DNA of 64,000 nt from Planctomycetota bacterium (GTDB lineage Bacteria > Planctomycetota > UBA11346), in the NCBI GenBank assembly GCA_013816485.1, contig JACDEI010000025.1:1-64000 (forward strand), given 5' to 3'. The notes beneath the pieces are model-generated. The model saw nothing but the letters and a program-made list of their open reading frames with translations, did not search any database and was not told the origin of the DNA. The position numbers and the translations under genes were made by a program. Below are positions 17,222 through 26,500 of the stretch, one piece after another. The first letter of the stretch is position 1. Every line of letters begins with the position of its first letter.

Positions 17222-18876
17222 AAAAGCCCGCGAGAGCACAGAGCAAGCCTGATGCCTCCGTTGATCCCGCGGGCACCAGACTGGTCATCGGGCTGCACGA
17301 TCCGGGCATGACGCCGCTCCTGCGCGCCGGGCTGGGCGGCTTGGCGGCGGCGGTTCAAGCGATACCTGATGGCACACTGCCGACGGGGGCCATAGCAATA
17401 GAACCAGATCGCGTAGTCCTCGACTGGACAACTGTGAAAAAGCCGGAGGCGTTACTTCGGCCTCTGTTCACCGCCGCATTCCGCATCGACCGCAACGGAC
17501 TCATCGACCTACCGGGCAGTTACCGCGCGCCCCAACAGGATACAGCGGTGCGGGCAGCGCTGACAGATGCTCTGCGGCGGACATTCCTACAACACGGAAA
17601 GCACGCAGATAGAGAAGGAAAAACCAGCGCACTCACCATCGAAATTGATGGGGGAAACCACACGGTTGCAGTCCAGCGCCACCACGGCTTCATCCATCAA
17701 GAAAACTGGAAAGGCAAAGAGAAAGCGTGGAAAGACATCGCAGCCGCGTTGACTGCGGAGCCAGCGAAGCGAAAGGGCATAGGCTTGGCCGGGTGGGCGA
17801 ACCCCGGTGCTTCGACACGACATGCTGGATTCAGCGCTGATACAGGAGTCGACTACTCACCAGCCCTGGCTCTCTGTGCCTGCTTCGCTATCACAGGGTG
17901 CATCTCGCTGTGTGGACCTGGTCCAATCGGCATCCTTATCATTCCGGAGCCACTCGATCTTCACGCTTTCACTCAGGTTCGTGGCGAACTGGCACCTCAT
18001 CAGCGGGCCGATTGTTACGTCGGCTGTGCCGGCGATGGCGCTTTGGCTGTCGCTATCGCCCTCCGCGCCGACAGGGCACGTCAGTGGAGTCGTGGCATCG
18101 CTCGAGTCCATGCTATGACCCTCAGTACCGTCGCCTGGGTGCAGGGCGGCCAAAAGGTACGCGTTGATACCTTAGCATGTAGTCGTTTTCCCGATCACGC
18201 TCTCGATTCCTTTGCCGAACTGACTAGCCATTGCCCGACCCGGCAGATTTTCACCCAGCCGAAAAAGAAAGGCGAATTGACTGGATGCTGGACCATCCCC
18301 AGCAACCTGCGCGGCTTCGTCGCCGACAACCTCGTCCGTGGTCATCCATGGTTCCATGGTTTTTCGATCAAACGATATAGCGACCACCGAAAGCGACCAA
18401 GGTTCAGATGGATACACCGTTACTACACCACGAACGATAAACTGGGCTGTCTCCGCCTACCCGACGACAAGAAAGGGCTTATTGCCATGACCAAAATCCT
18501 AGATGAGGCTCAACGGCTTCTCATCATGTCCGTCCATACGGCATTACGCTGCCGATACGGGAAGATATCCAAAGAAAACAAAGAAAATGACGTGGCCCGC
18601 AACAAGCGGAGCCGTAGTGAGCGAGACAAATGGAGGATGCAACTTGCCGGGGCCAAGACTGCCGAGCAGGTACGGGCGATACTGGCTGATTTATGGAGTC
18701 GCGCTGGGACGGTCAAAGAGCTGCAAACAGGATGGGAGTCAATTATCCCCTTACTGAATGAACACTGGCTTGAATGCCGCGACCTTTCCCTGGTGGCCTT
18801 GGCGAGCTACCAAGGAAAAGACACGGAAAATGAAGACACGGATGCAGCAGAAGAAAATCCCGATCTCGAACAATAA
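17209..18876 (+). CDS. cas8: Cas8-type large subunit (Cas8a1/Cmx1-like)
   Basis: The large Cascade subunit, expected to recognise the PAM and recruit Cas3. The 555-residue product carries the N-terminal signature LHDPGMTPLLRAGLGGLAAA characteristic of MYXAN-type Cas8a1/Csx13/Cmx proteins. A repressor-like middle region with several cysteines and a helical, charged C terminus (KENKENDVARNKRSRSERDK) follow. The ATG at 17209 is preferred; an in-frame ATG 72 bases upstream would lie deep within cas3. Sequence here is lower in GC and includes A-rich codons, unlike the neighbouring housekeeping genes, suggesting acquisition by transfer. Confidence 0.75.
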   Translation: MASVKKPARAQSKPDASVDPAGTRLVIGLHDPGMTPLLRAGLGGLAAAVQAIPDGTLPTGAIAIEPDRVVLDWTTVKKPEALLRPLFTAAFRIDRNGLIDLPGSYRAPQQDTAVRAALTDALRRTFLQHGKHADREGKTSALTIEIDGGNHTVAVQRHHGFIHQENWKGKEKAWKDIAAALTAEPAKRKGIGLAGWANPGASTRHAGFSADTGVDYSPALALCACFAITGCISLCGPGPIGILIIPEPLDLHAFTQVRGELAPHQRADCYVGCAGDGALAVAIALRADRARQWSRGIARVHAMTLSTVAWVQGGQKVRVDTLACSRFPDHALDSFAELTSHCPTRQIFTQPKKKGELTGCWTIPSNLRGFVADNLVRGHPWFHGFSIKRYSDHRKRPRFRWIHRYYTTNDKLGCLRLPDDKKGLIAMTKILDEAQRLLIMSVHTALRCRYGKISKENKENDVARNKRSRSERDKWRMQLAGAKTAEQVRAILADLWSRAGTVKELQTGWESIIPLLNEHWLECRDLSLVALASYQGKDTENEDTDAAEENPDLEQ

Positions 18877-18915
18877 GACGCTCACACCCATCCCCTAACC
18901 TACGAAGGAACACGC

Positions 18916-19854
18916 ATGACCATTCACTGCTTCGCCAATTTTCTCACTCACTACGGAACTGCAGCTAACAATCGAGGCGAGAACCAAGGGAATTCTACCA
19001 CCCTGCAAAAACTGCTCTGGGATGGCCGGACGCATACCACGGTTAGCGCTGAGGCAATTCGGTTTGCCTTGCGTAGACGATTGGAAGAGGCTCAGGCCGG
19101 TTCATGCAACCGACGCTGGATCGATGATGCAGATGAACTTCGGAAAATGAAATCAACAAAACCCATCAACGACTGGCGTGACGGTGAATTTTCGGCATGG
19201 ACCACAGGCAAAGGCACAATTTTCGCCGATGATGATCTGCTTGGATTCATGAAGGCGGACGCAGCGAACAAGGAGGGTGAAGATGGCAAGGCTGTCATTC
19301 GTCGAGCCGTGCTGGAATTGACTCGCGCGGTCAGTTTGACTCCCTGGGCGGGTGATTGCACCTTCAACGCGGCAAGTCCCGGTGCTACTCCATCAGCAGC
19401 GAAAGGGAAAGGTATCAACCCTGCCCCCTACGCCGCTGAGATCCATGCCACCCGCTACCAGTATGGTCTGGCGATGACTCCAGCTCGGTTACGCGATCCC
19501 AAACGCGCCGCGCTGGCTATTGAACAGCTCTGTGCCCTGGGCGAAGTCGCGGGTAACCATGCTCGCTTCTTATACGACTTTAGCCCGGAATCGGCCGTTT
19601 TTCGCATCACCAACGATCCGGCACCACGACTGCTCTATTGCTTCGCAGAGGTCGATGGCGCGGTGAGCTTTCCCGCCCTCCTCGCCACCGTGCAGGCACA
19701 GGATATCAAGGCTGATGAACTAGTGATCGCTGGTGCAATCGTCGCCAACCTCGACCCAGCTGCGAAGGCTGTACTAACGGGAGCAACGCTGCTGCCGGGT
19801 ATACGCGCCGCAGCCGCCGAAGTAGCCAAGCGCCTGACCAACGCGAAGGGCTGA
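18916..19854 (+). CDS. cas7: Cas7 backbone protein (DevR family)
   Basis: Cas7 subunits polymerise along the guide RNA to form the Cascade backbone. The 312-residue product begins TIHCFANFLTHYGTAANNRGE and has TTLQKLLWDGRTHTTVSAEA, followed by RFALRRRL, which fits the DevR/Cst2 branch of Cas7: the typical 'thumb' and S-A-I-R region that binds RNA. GAAGGAAC lies just upstream of the ATG. It sits between cas8 (39-base gap) and cas5 (2-base gap), the DevT-DevR-DevS order seen in Myxococcus. Confidence 0.82.
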   Translation: MTIHCFANFLTHYGTAANNRGENQGNSTTLQKLLWDGRTHTTVSAEAIRFALRRRLEEAQAGSCNRRWIDDADELRKMKSTKPINDWRDGEFSAWTTGKGTIFADDDLLGFMKADAANKEGEDGKAVIRRAVLELTRAVSLTPWAGDCTFNAASPGATPSAAKGKGINPAPYAAEIHATRYQYGLAMTPARLRDPKRAALAIEQLCALGEVAGNHARFLYDFSPESAVFRITNDPAPRLLYCFAEVDGAVSFPALLATVQAQDIKADELVIAGAIVANLDPAAKAVLTGATLLPGIRAAAAEVAKRLTNAKG

Positions 19855-19856
19855 CC

Positions 19857-20492
19857 GTGTTAGGTCTGATAGTCCGCGTACCAATTGCCTGCTGGCGCAA
19901 GGGACACGCCCGCGATTACCTGGAGAGCGAGCCGCTACCCCCGCCATCAACCTGCTACGGATTCCTCCTCGCCCTGGTGGGCGAAGAGAATCGCCGACGA
20001 CATATTGGGGCTCGCGTCACCGCCGGCATTCTGGTCGCTGGACACACTAGCGTCGTCTTGCGCACTCTATGGAGAGTGAAGTCGAAGGGAGTGCCACAGG
20101 GTGTCGGCGGAAATGCGAGGCCGGACTTCCAACAACTCGTCGTCGGCAGCATGCTTACTATGTGGGTTGATCGGGGCGACGAGTCGGGAGAACGACCTTG
20201 CTTGGAGGAGCGTGTGCGCAGCGCTTTGGCAGATCCATCGACAATCAGCCGTTTCGGCGGGTTGAGCTTGGGAGAATCGACGCACTTGGTCGATTCGGTC
20301 AATGCCATCAAGGATGAGGTGCCAATGGCCGAGAACTTCGTCGTAGCGACACGCGGGCGACTCACTCTGCCGGTTTGGGTTGATCATGTTGGGACCGCCA
20401 ACACACGACATGTGGTGGGAGATCTCGTCACTTCACGTCGGCCTGACCCTGCCTTGCTCCCCACGATCGCACCGCCAAATCCTGATCATTAG
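19857..20492 (+). CDS. cas5: Cas5 (DevS family)
   Basis: Cas5 caps the 5' end of the guide RNA in Cascade. The 211-residue product begins with the Cas5 N-terminal strand LGLIVRVPIACWRKGHARDY and the block PPPSTCYGFLLALVGEE, which match MYXAN/DevS Cas5. It uses a GTG start two bases after the cas7 stop, so it is translationally coupled. It is the last Cascade gene before the antisense TA pair; the next plus-strand gene is cas4/cas1, 725 bases away. Confidence 0.8.
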   Translation: MLGLIVRVPIACWRKGHARDYLESEPLPPPSTCYGFLLALVGEENRRRHIGARVTAGILVAGHTSVVLRTLWRVKSKGVPQGVGGNARPDFQQLVVGSMLTMWVDRGDESGERPCLEERVRSALADPSTISRFGGLSLGESTHLVDSVNAIKDEVPMAENFVVATRGRLTLPVWVDHVGTANTRHVVGDLVTSRRPDPALLPTIAPPNPDH

Positions 20493-20522
20493 CTCCGACA
20501 GTACCGATCAGAAGACTTACTT

Positions 20523-20948
20523 CTACTTTGCGCGACCAGGCCACGGCGTCAGCCCCCTAATCCACTTCCCCACCGGCGTCCCCGCCAGCCCGCGGACCAG
20601 GGCGAGGTCGCCGGTGATCATCGGATCTTTCAGGCGCTCGGCTAAAGCAACAAAGATACCATCGTACGGATGACGCTGCCACGTGAGGGCGATGTCGGTG
20701 GCGCGTTCGACAAGCTCCGTGGTGGGATGCCAAGTGACCCGCAGGTTCTGCACGAATCGCAAACGCGGTTGGACCTGATCCAGTGATAGACGACCGCGAC
20801 GCGCGGCCTTGATCAAGGCATTGGCCGCTTCGATCACCAGCAGTTCAGGAGCATGCATGTCCTCCGCCGCCAACACTGCCCGGGCAGCATCGGCGTCGGC
20901 TTCGGCCAGGAGGAAAGTCATGACGATGCTGGTGTCGAGCACCGGCAT
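20523..20948 (-). CDS. vapC: VapC-type PIN-domain toxin inside the cas locus
   Basis: A 141-residue PIN-domain ribonuclease toxin. The acidic triad is visible: Asp5 in PVLDTSIVM, a glutamate in LLVIEAANAL, the aspartate in HPYDGIFVALAE and a final aspartate in MITGDLALV. VapC toxins cleave tRNA or rRNA and stop translation. The gene overlaps its antitoxin by one base and is transcribed against the cas operon, ending 30 bases from the cas5 stop. It therefore separates the interference genes from the adaptation genes. Confidence 0.88.
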   Translation of the reverse strand: MPVLDTSIVMTFLLAEADADAARAVLAAEDMHAPELLVIEAANALIKAARRGRLSLDQVQPRLRFVQNLRVTWHPTTELVERATDIALTWQRHPYDGIFVALAERLKDPMITGDLALVRGLAGTPVGKWIRGLTPWPGRAK

Positions 20949-21217
20949 CAGGGGTTCCCGGTACGATTGCTGCCGCGGTCTTCTTCCCGGCCTTCACGCA
21001 CCAATTCGACGGCGGTCGGCATGCCTGGTTCCCACGGTGGCAGCTCGGCCCGCAGGCGATCGGCCCGTTTCAGCCATTCCTCCATCGTTGGTTTGCTGGA
21101 CTCGCGTTCGAGCAGGGCGCGCACTTCGCCTTCCAGGCTGCGGTGATTGGCCTTCGCACGTTCCTTTAGCCGGCGCACAACCGCCGGTTTCACATCGCGG
21201 ATGGTGAGGGTGCTCAT
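20948..21217 (-). CDS. vapB: Antitoxin of the FitA/VapB type
   Basis: An 89-residue protein with an N-terminal ribbon-helix-helix DNA-binding segment (STLTIRDVKPAVVRRLKERA, then NHRSLEGEVRALLE) and an acidic/hydrophobic C terminus that should wrap the toxin. These antitoxins repress their own promoter. Its ATG abuts the ATG of cas4/cas1 on the other strand (CATATG at 21215-21220), with no spacer, so the promoter of each gene must lie within the other gene or further off. The antitoxin could therefore affect cas4/cas1 transcription. Confidence 0.85.
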   Translation of the reverse strand: MSTLTIRDVKPAVVRRLKERAKANHRSLEGEVRALLERESSKPTMEEWLKRADRLRAELPPWEPGMPTAVELVREGREEDRGSNRTGNP

Positions 21218-22924
21218 ATGGCCTCCGATGACAGCAAAACGCTAGCACAGAACGCGTCTCCGGCAACGCCTGGGACGGGCGACACCGCACACGCACTGAC
21301 CCGTGTGATGGCCCTGCATGCAGTGGCCTACTGTGAACGGCTGTTCTACCTGGAAGAGGTCGAGGAGATTCGCATCGCCGATGAACGCGTCCTGGCCGGA
21401 CGCATCCTGCATGAGACCCTGCCAGACGATCAGCCGCTGACGTCCTATGTGTTGGAGTCAGAACGTCTCGGCATCCGCGGGAAGTTCGACGCGCTGAAAC
21501 GCCAGGACGGCCGCTTCGTGGTGGTCGAACACAAACGCGGGCGGTCGTGCAAAGGCGCCGACGGCAATCACGACGCGTGGGACAGCGACCGGGTGCAGGT
21601 GGTGGCGTATGTGTTGTTGTTGGCAGAGCACCTGAACTTGGCGCCGGAGGAAATCGGCGCGCAGGTGCGGTACCATGCCAACCACCGCACCGTCGACGTG
21701 GCGATCGATGAAGCGACGCAGGTAGAGTTCGACCGCTGGATGAGCCGCACGCACGAACTGCGGCGAGGACATCAGCGGCCCCCTCCGACCACCGCGGCCA
21801 ACCGCTGCCTGTCGTGCAGTCTGGCACCGGTGTGTCTGCCGGAGGAAGAACGTTTGGCGCGGGATCCATCGTGGGACACCGTGCGGTTGTTTCCCGCCAA
21901 CACCGATCGCCTGATCCTGCATGTATTGGAGAACGGTGATCGCCTGTCGCGTGGCGGCGAACGTCTGACGGTGTGGAGCAAGGCTGGTACCAAGATCGCC
22001 GATCATCCGGTGGAGCAGATCGCGCAGGTGGTGATCCATGGCGCGGCGCAGGTGACGACGCAGGCGCTGGCGCTGTGTATGGCCCGGGACGTGCAGGTGC
22101 ATTACCTGTCGCGTGGTGGGCGGTATCTGGGTGCGACCACCGCCGGGGCTGGTGGCGTGCAGCGGCGTATCCGTCAGTACGAGGCGTTGAGCCAACCCGC
22201 ATTGCGGCTTGGCCTGGCCCGTCGGTTGGTGGCGACGAAAGTGCGCGATCAGGTGCGGCATCTGCTGCGCGTTGCGCGTCAGGAACATCGGCGTTCACCC
22301 GCGATCGATGCCGCCATCGTCACGATCCGTTCCTGCATCGCCCGTTGTGATCGCGCCAACGAGAGCGGCGAACTGATGGGAATCGAAGGTGAGGCTGGTG
22401 CAGCGTACTGGTCCGCCTTTCCGGATCTGCTGCTGCCGGAGGTCGATGTGATGTGGCGACCCAAAGGCCGCTCGCGGCGGCCTCCGCGCGATGCGTGTAA
22501 TGCGCTGCTATCGTTCCTCTACAGCCTGCTCTACCGCGATGTGGTGGCATCCATCCTGGCAGTCGGACTAGAACCGAGCCTGGGCTTTCACCACCGCGCG
22601 CGCAGTCAGGCATATCCACTGGCCGAGGACGTGATGGAGCTGTTCCGCGTGCCCTTGGTCGATCTGCCGGTGATCGCCAGTTTGAACCGGCGACAATGGA
22701 CATCCGAACATGTGCAGGATTTGGGACCCGGAGGATGGCTGCTGACCGAGCCGGGCCGGCGACAAGCGATCAGCATTTATGAGGAACGGAAGGCCGAGAC
22801 GTGGAAACACCCGGTGACCGGTTACAGCCTGAGTTACGCCCGGCTGATCGAGCTCGAAGTGCGGCTGCTGGAGAAGGAGTACACCGGGCAGCCCGGCCTG
22901 TTCGCCAAACGGAACCTGCGGTAG
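21218..22924 (+). CDS. cas4-cas1: Cas4/Cas1 fusion, CRISPR adaptation nuclease-integrase
   Basis: A 568-residue fusion joining Cas4 (prespacer processing and PAM selection) to Cas1 (spacer integrase). The Cas4 part (about residues 30-215) has the iron-sulfur cysteines Cys39 (AYCERLF), Cys197, Cys200 and Cys206, and the RecB-type motif with Asp91 and EHK at 104-106. The Cas1 part (about 230-568) has catalytic Glu390 in GIEGEAGAAYW, a histidine in GFHHR at 458-459 and acidic residues near 470-474. All key residues are intact. The start abuts the antitoxin start; residues 1-30 are not conserved, so the true start may be downstream. Confidence 0.9.
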   Translation: MASDDSKTLAQNASPATPGTGDTAHALTRVMALHAVAYCERLFYLEEVEEIRIADERVLAGRILHETLPDDQPLTSYVLESERLGIRGKFDALKRQDGRFVVVEHKRGRSCKGADGNHDAWDSDRVQVVAYVLLLAEHLNLAPEEIGAQVRYHANHRTVDVAIDEATQVEFDRWMSRTHELRRGHQRPPPTTAANRCLSCSLAPVCLPEEERLARDPSWDTVRLFPANTDRLILHVLENGDRLSRGGERLTVWSKAGTKIADHPVEQIAQVVIHGAAQVTTQALALCMARDVQVHYLSRGGRYLGATTAGAGGVQRRIRQYEALSQPALRLGLARRLVATKVRDQVRHLLRVARQEHRRSPAIDAAIVTIRSCIARCDRANESGELMGIEGEAGAAYWSAFPDLLLPEVDVMWRPKGRSRRPPRDACNALLSFLYSLLYRDVVASILAVGLEPSLGFHHRARSQAYPLAEDVMELFRVPLVDLPVIASLNRRQWTSEHVQDLGPGGWLLTEPGRRQAISIYEERKAETWKHPVTGYSLSYARLIELEVRLLEKEYTGQPGLFAKRNLR

Positions 22925-22933
22925 GGATTACCC

Positions 22934-23230
22934 ATGGCTGATGCTCATTGGCACCTGTTGTCCTATGACGTGCGCGATGACACCCGGCGTCGGCGTGCGG
23001 CGCGGATTCTGGAAGGTCACGGAGAACGGGTGCAATACAGTGTGTTCCGTGTCCACGGGACACCGCGACAGTTGATGCGCGTGCAATGGGAACTGGCGCG
23101 CGTACTCCAGAAGGAAGACAGCCTGTTAGTGATCCCGGTGCCGGATGCGGTCGCACGGACCATCCGCACCCTCCATGACAGCGAAGATTGGGTGGCGCAG
23201 GCGGAGAAGCGATTTGCGATTGTTGGGTGA
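22934..23230 (+). CDS. cas2: Cas2
   Basis: Cas2 forms the dimer core of the Cas1-Cas2 integration complex. The 98-residue product has the ferredoxin fold start HLLSYDVRDDTRRRR with the conserved aspartate of YDVRD, then RVQYSVFRVHGTPRQL, as in most Cas2 proteins. It begins 9 bases after cas4/cas1 and is the last gene before the leader and array. Confidence 0.95.
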   Translation: MADAHWHLLSYDVRDDTRRRRAARILEGHGERVQYSVFRVHGTPRQLMRVQWELARVLQKEDSLLVIPVPDAVARTIRTLHDSEDWVAQAEKRFAIVG

Positions 23231-23542
23231 GGAAATTCCCGTTTGTCCGGGATGAGTGAGTTCCTGATGGGCGTTTGTTCGGGCTGGAACAGCAACAAGC
23301 ACCTGGACGATGGGCTGCCCGTCCGAAGGCAGATCCAGCCAAGCGACAGTCGACAGCATGTTTACGCCTCTTGTCACCCGGCGAGGTCCGTGCCGAGTGC
23401 GCAAGCCGCTCGTGGCGTGAGACTTCGATGCCCGCGTGGGGAGCCCAAGCCTCGTGGATGTGAACCTGCCAAACGATCCGCGTGGGGTCCATGCAAGGTC
23501 CCCTGCCAACCCCTTGCTAGCACAGGGGTGTCGGGGGAGGCT
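23231..23542 (+). promoter_or_regulatory. Probable CRISPR leader
   Basis: The 312 bases between the cas2 stop and the first repeat have no credible gene. Position next to cas2, length, and the orientation that gives an 8-base 5' handle all favour this as the leader. It is not AT-rich as many leaders are, and I could not place a promoter. TCCCG/CGGGA near 23234-23251 forms a weak hairpin. Confidence 0.6.
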
Positions 23543-26500
23543 GTGATCTCAGCTCTCTCGCCTCCGGGCGTTGAGCACAGCGCGCCGCAGCCCTACTACG
23601 AGCGCGACGGAATAGTGATCTCAGCTCTCTCGCCTCCGGGCGTTGAGCACAGCGGTGGTGGCTCGATTTGATTGAGGCGCATGGCGAGTGATCTCAGCTC
23701 TCTCGCCTCCGGGCGTTGAGCACCCACGCACAACCAATTGTGGCACTGGCACATACAAAAGTGATCTCAGCTCTCTCGCCTCCGGGCGTTGAGCACGAAT
23801 CAGATCCGGCAGCTATGGAAAGAAATTGGTATCGTGTGATCTCAGCTCTCTCGCCTCCGGGCGTTGAGCACGTGACGCAGCCGCGGGCGGAGGTGACCAG
23901 TCGCAGTGATCTCAGCTCTCTCGCCTCCGGGCGTTGAGCACCGGTCGCCTCGTCAGGACACGGCCTGCCATCCAGTTGTGATCTCAGCTCTCTCGCCTCC
24001 GGGCGTTGAGCACGTCAGATGAAGGACGAGGTCACGTTCGTTGACATCGGTGATCTCAGCTCTCTCGCCTCCGGGCGTTGAGCACCCCACAGCGCGGCAA
24101 CCAGCGGGAAGCCCTTGCCGTATGTGATCTCAGCTCTCTCGCCTCCGGGCGTTGAGCACTAATAGAACCGCTTCGCTGTTTCCGGGTCCCATCCGGTGAT
24201 CTCAGCTCTCTCGCCTCCGGGCGTTGAGCACAGCCCTATTTGCTGACTGCCGTCACCTTCACCAACGTGATCTCAGCTCTCTCGCCTCCGGGCGTTGAGC
24301 ACAGAACACCACGAGACCTTCAGGACGCATGTACCCCGGAGTGATCTCAGCTCTCTCGCCTCCGGGCGTTGAGCACTCTTGGGCTGTGGCAAGCGCGGCA
24401 CGTCCAGTACGTGTGATCTCAGCTCTCTCGCCTCCGGGCGTTGAGCACAAAGGGCCGCGCGATACCGGCATATCGCAGCCGATGTGTGATCTCAGCTCTC
24501 TCGCCTCCGGGCGTTGAGCACATCGCATTGCGCGAACCCATCAGACGCGACCAGGGCGCGTGATCTCAGCTCTCTCGCCTCCGGGCGTTGAGCACGGGAC
24601 GCTTGTCTTCTCACAGAAGACTTCCCAGAAGAGTGATCTCAGCTCTCTCGCCTCCGGGCGTTGAGCACGCCAACATCCCGCAGCTTATCGCGCAGGTCGA
24701 CGCTGTGATCTCAGCTCTCTCGCCTCCGGGCGTTGAGCACGTGAATCCCGGAAGCGCAGTGAACGTGCCGCTGGTGTGATCTCAGCTCTCTCGCCTCCGG
24801 GCGTTGAGCACTCGCCGATTCCGCCGTCGCCATAACGTGTGCTACGGGTGATCTCAGCTCTCTCGCCTCCGGGCGTTGAGCACTGCAAGGCTCCCAAGGC
24901 GGACTTGGGGAAACGTGGGGGTGATCTCAGCTCTCTCGCCTCCGGGCGTTGAGCACGCAGCGTTCTAAATCGCCAGGACACATCGCTGGCATGTGATCTC
25001 AGCTCTCTCGCCTCCGGGCGTTGAGCACACGACGGCGCCGGTGCTGCGACGGCGGAGACGCAGGTGATCTCAGCTCTCTCGCCTCCGGGCGTTGAGCACC
25101 CGCTGGCGTTGCGGAGCTGTTCATTGCGCGCGACCGTGATCTCAGCTCTCTCGCCTCCGGGCGTTGAGCACCTCCTTGCGCTTCCGCGCGTTAGGTGCCG
25201 CTCATCCGGTGATCTCAGCTCTCTCGCCTCCGGGCGTTGAGCACCGCGCCGCTGGCTGAGGGGCAAAAGCGCATCTGCAAGTGATCTCAGCTCTCTCGCC
25301 TCCGGGCGTTGAGCACGTCATCATGACGTCGTGCCGCCCGCCGCTCAGCTTGTGATCTCAGCTCTCTCGCCTCCGGGCGTTGAGCACTCGGCGTCGGGGA
25401 TAACTGTGTAGGTGGTCATGCGTGTGATCTCAGCTCTCTCGCCTCCGGGCGTTGAGCACCTGCTTGGCGAAAACGCCGAATGGCTGTGGGCCGAAAGTGA
25501 TCTCAGCTCTCTCGCCTCCGGGCGTTGAGCACCTGCTGGGCGAAAACGCCGGGCCGTTATTCGCGGAGATGTGATCTCAGCTCTCTCGCCTCCGGGCGTT
25601 GAGCACATGCGCGCGGCGCGATGGCGGCGCAAGACGAGCGCGGTGATCTCAGCTCTCTCGCCTCCGGGCGTTGAGCACACCGACACGGGCGCGGCGCAAC
25701 GGGACTGACCGCTGGTGATCTCAGCTCTCTCGCCTCCGGGCGTTGAGCACCGGGGGCGGGGGCGGGGACCGATGCGACCGGCGAAGGTGATCTCAGCTCT
25801 CTCGCCTCCGGGCGTTGAGCACGAGCATAAACTACAAAAACCTCAAAAACGCAAAGGATGTGATCTCAGCTCTCTCGCCTCCGGGCGTTGAGCACTCACG
25901 CGCGGCAATTGCCGAGTCGCGCTCTTTTACCGTGATCTCAGCTCTCTCGCCTCCGGGCGTTGAGCACGCGCCCACGCCCCAGGCAAGCGCGACTTCAAAG
26001 CGCACGTGATCTCAGCTCTCTCGCCTCCGGGCGTTGAGCACAGCACCATCCCCGCTATGCCGTTCGCAATCTCCTTCGGTGATCTCAGCTCTCTCGCCTC
26101 CGGGCGTTGAGCACGACAACCGGACGATCGACGACGATCGGGTCTCGGCCGTGATCTCAGCTCTCTCGCCTCCGGGCGTTGAGCACAGAGCGAATATGTC
26201 GTCATCGGGCGGCGGGCTCATGTGTGATCTCAGCTCTCTCGCCTCCGGGCGTTGAGCACGACCGGAATGGCGTTGCGCCACGTAGGCCGGGGTTGGGTGA
26301 TCTCAGCTCTCTCGCCTCCGGGCGTTGAGCACTTCACCCGCAGGCGCTGGAAGTTCCAGGGCTTGTCGTGATCTCAGCTCTCTCGCCTCCGGGCGTTGAG
26401 CACCGGCCAAGATCAGCTCAACAGGGTCGAGATCAGGCGGTGATCTCAGCTCTCTCGCCTCCGGGCGTTGAGCACCGCACCGAACACGACCTGATGCCGG

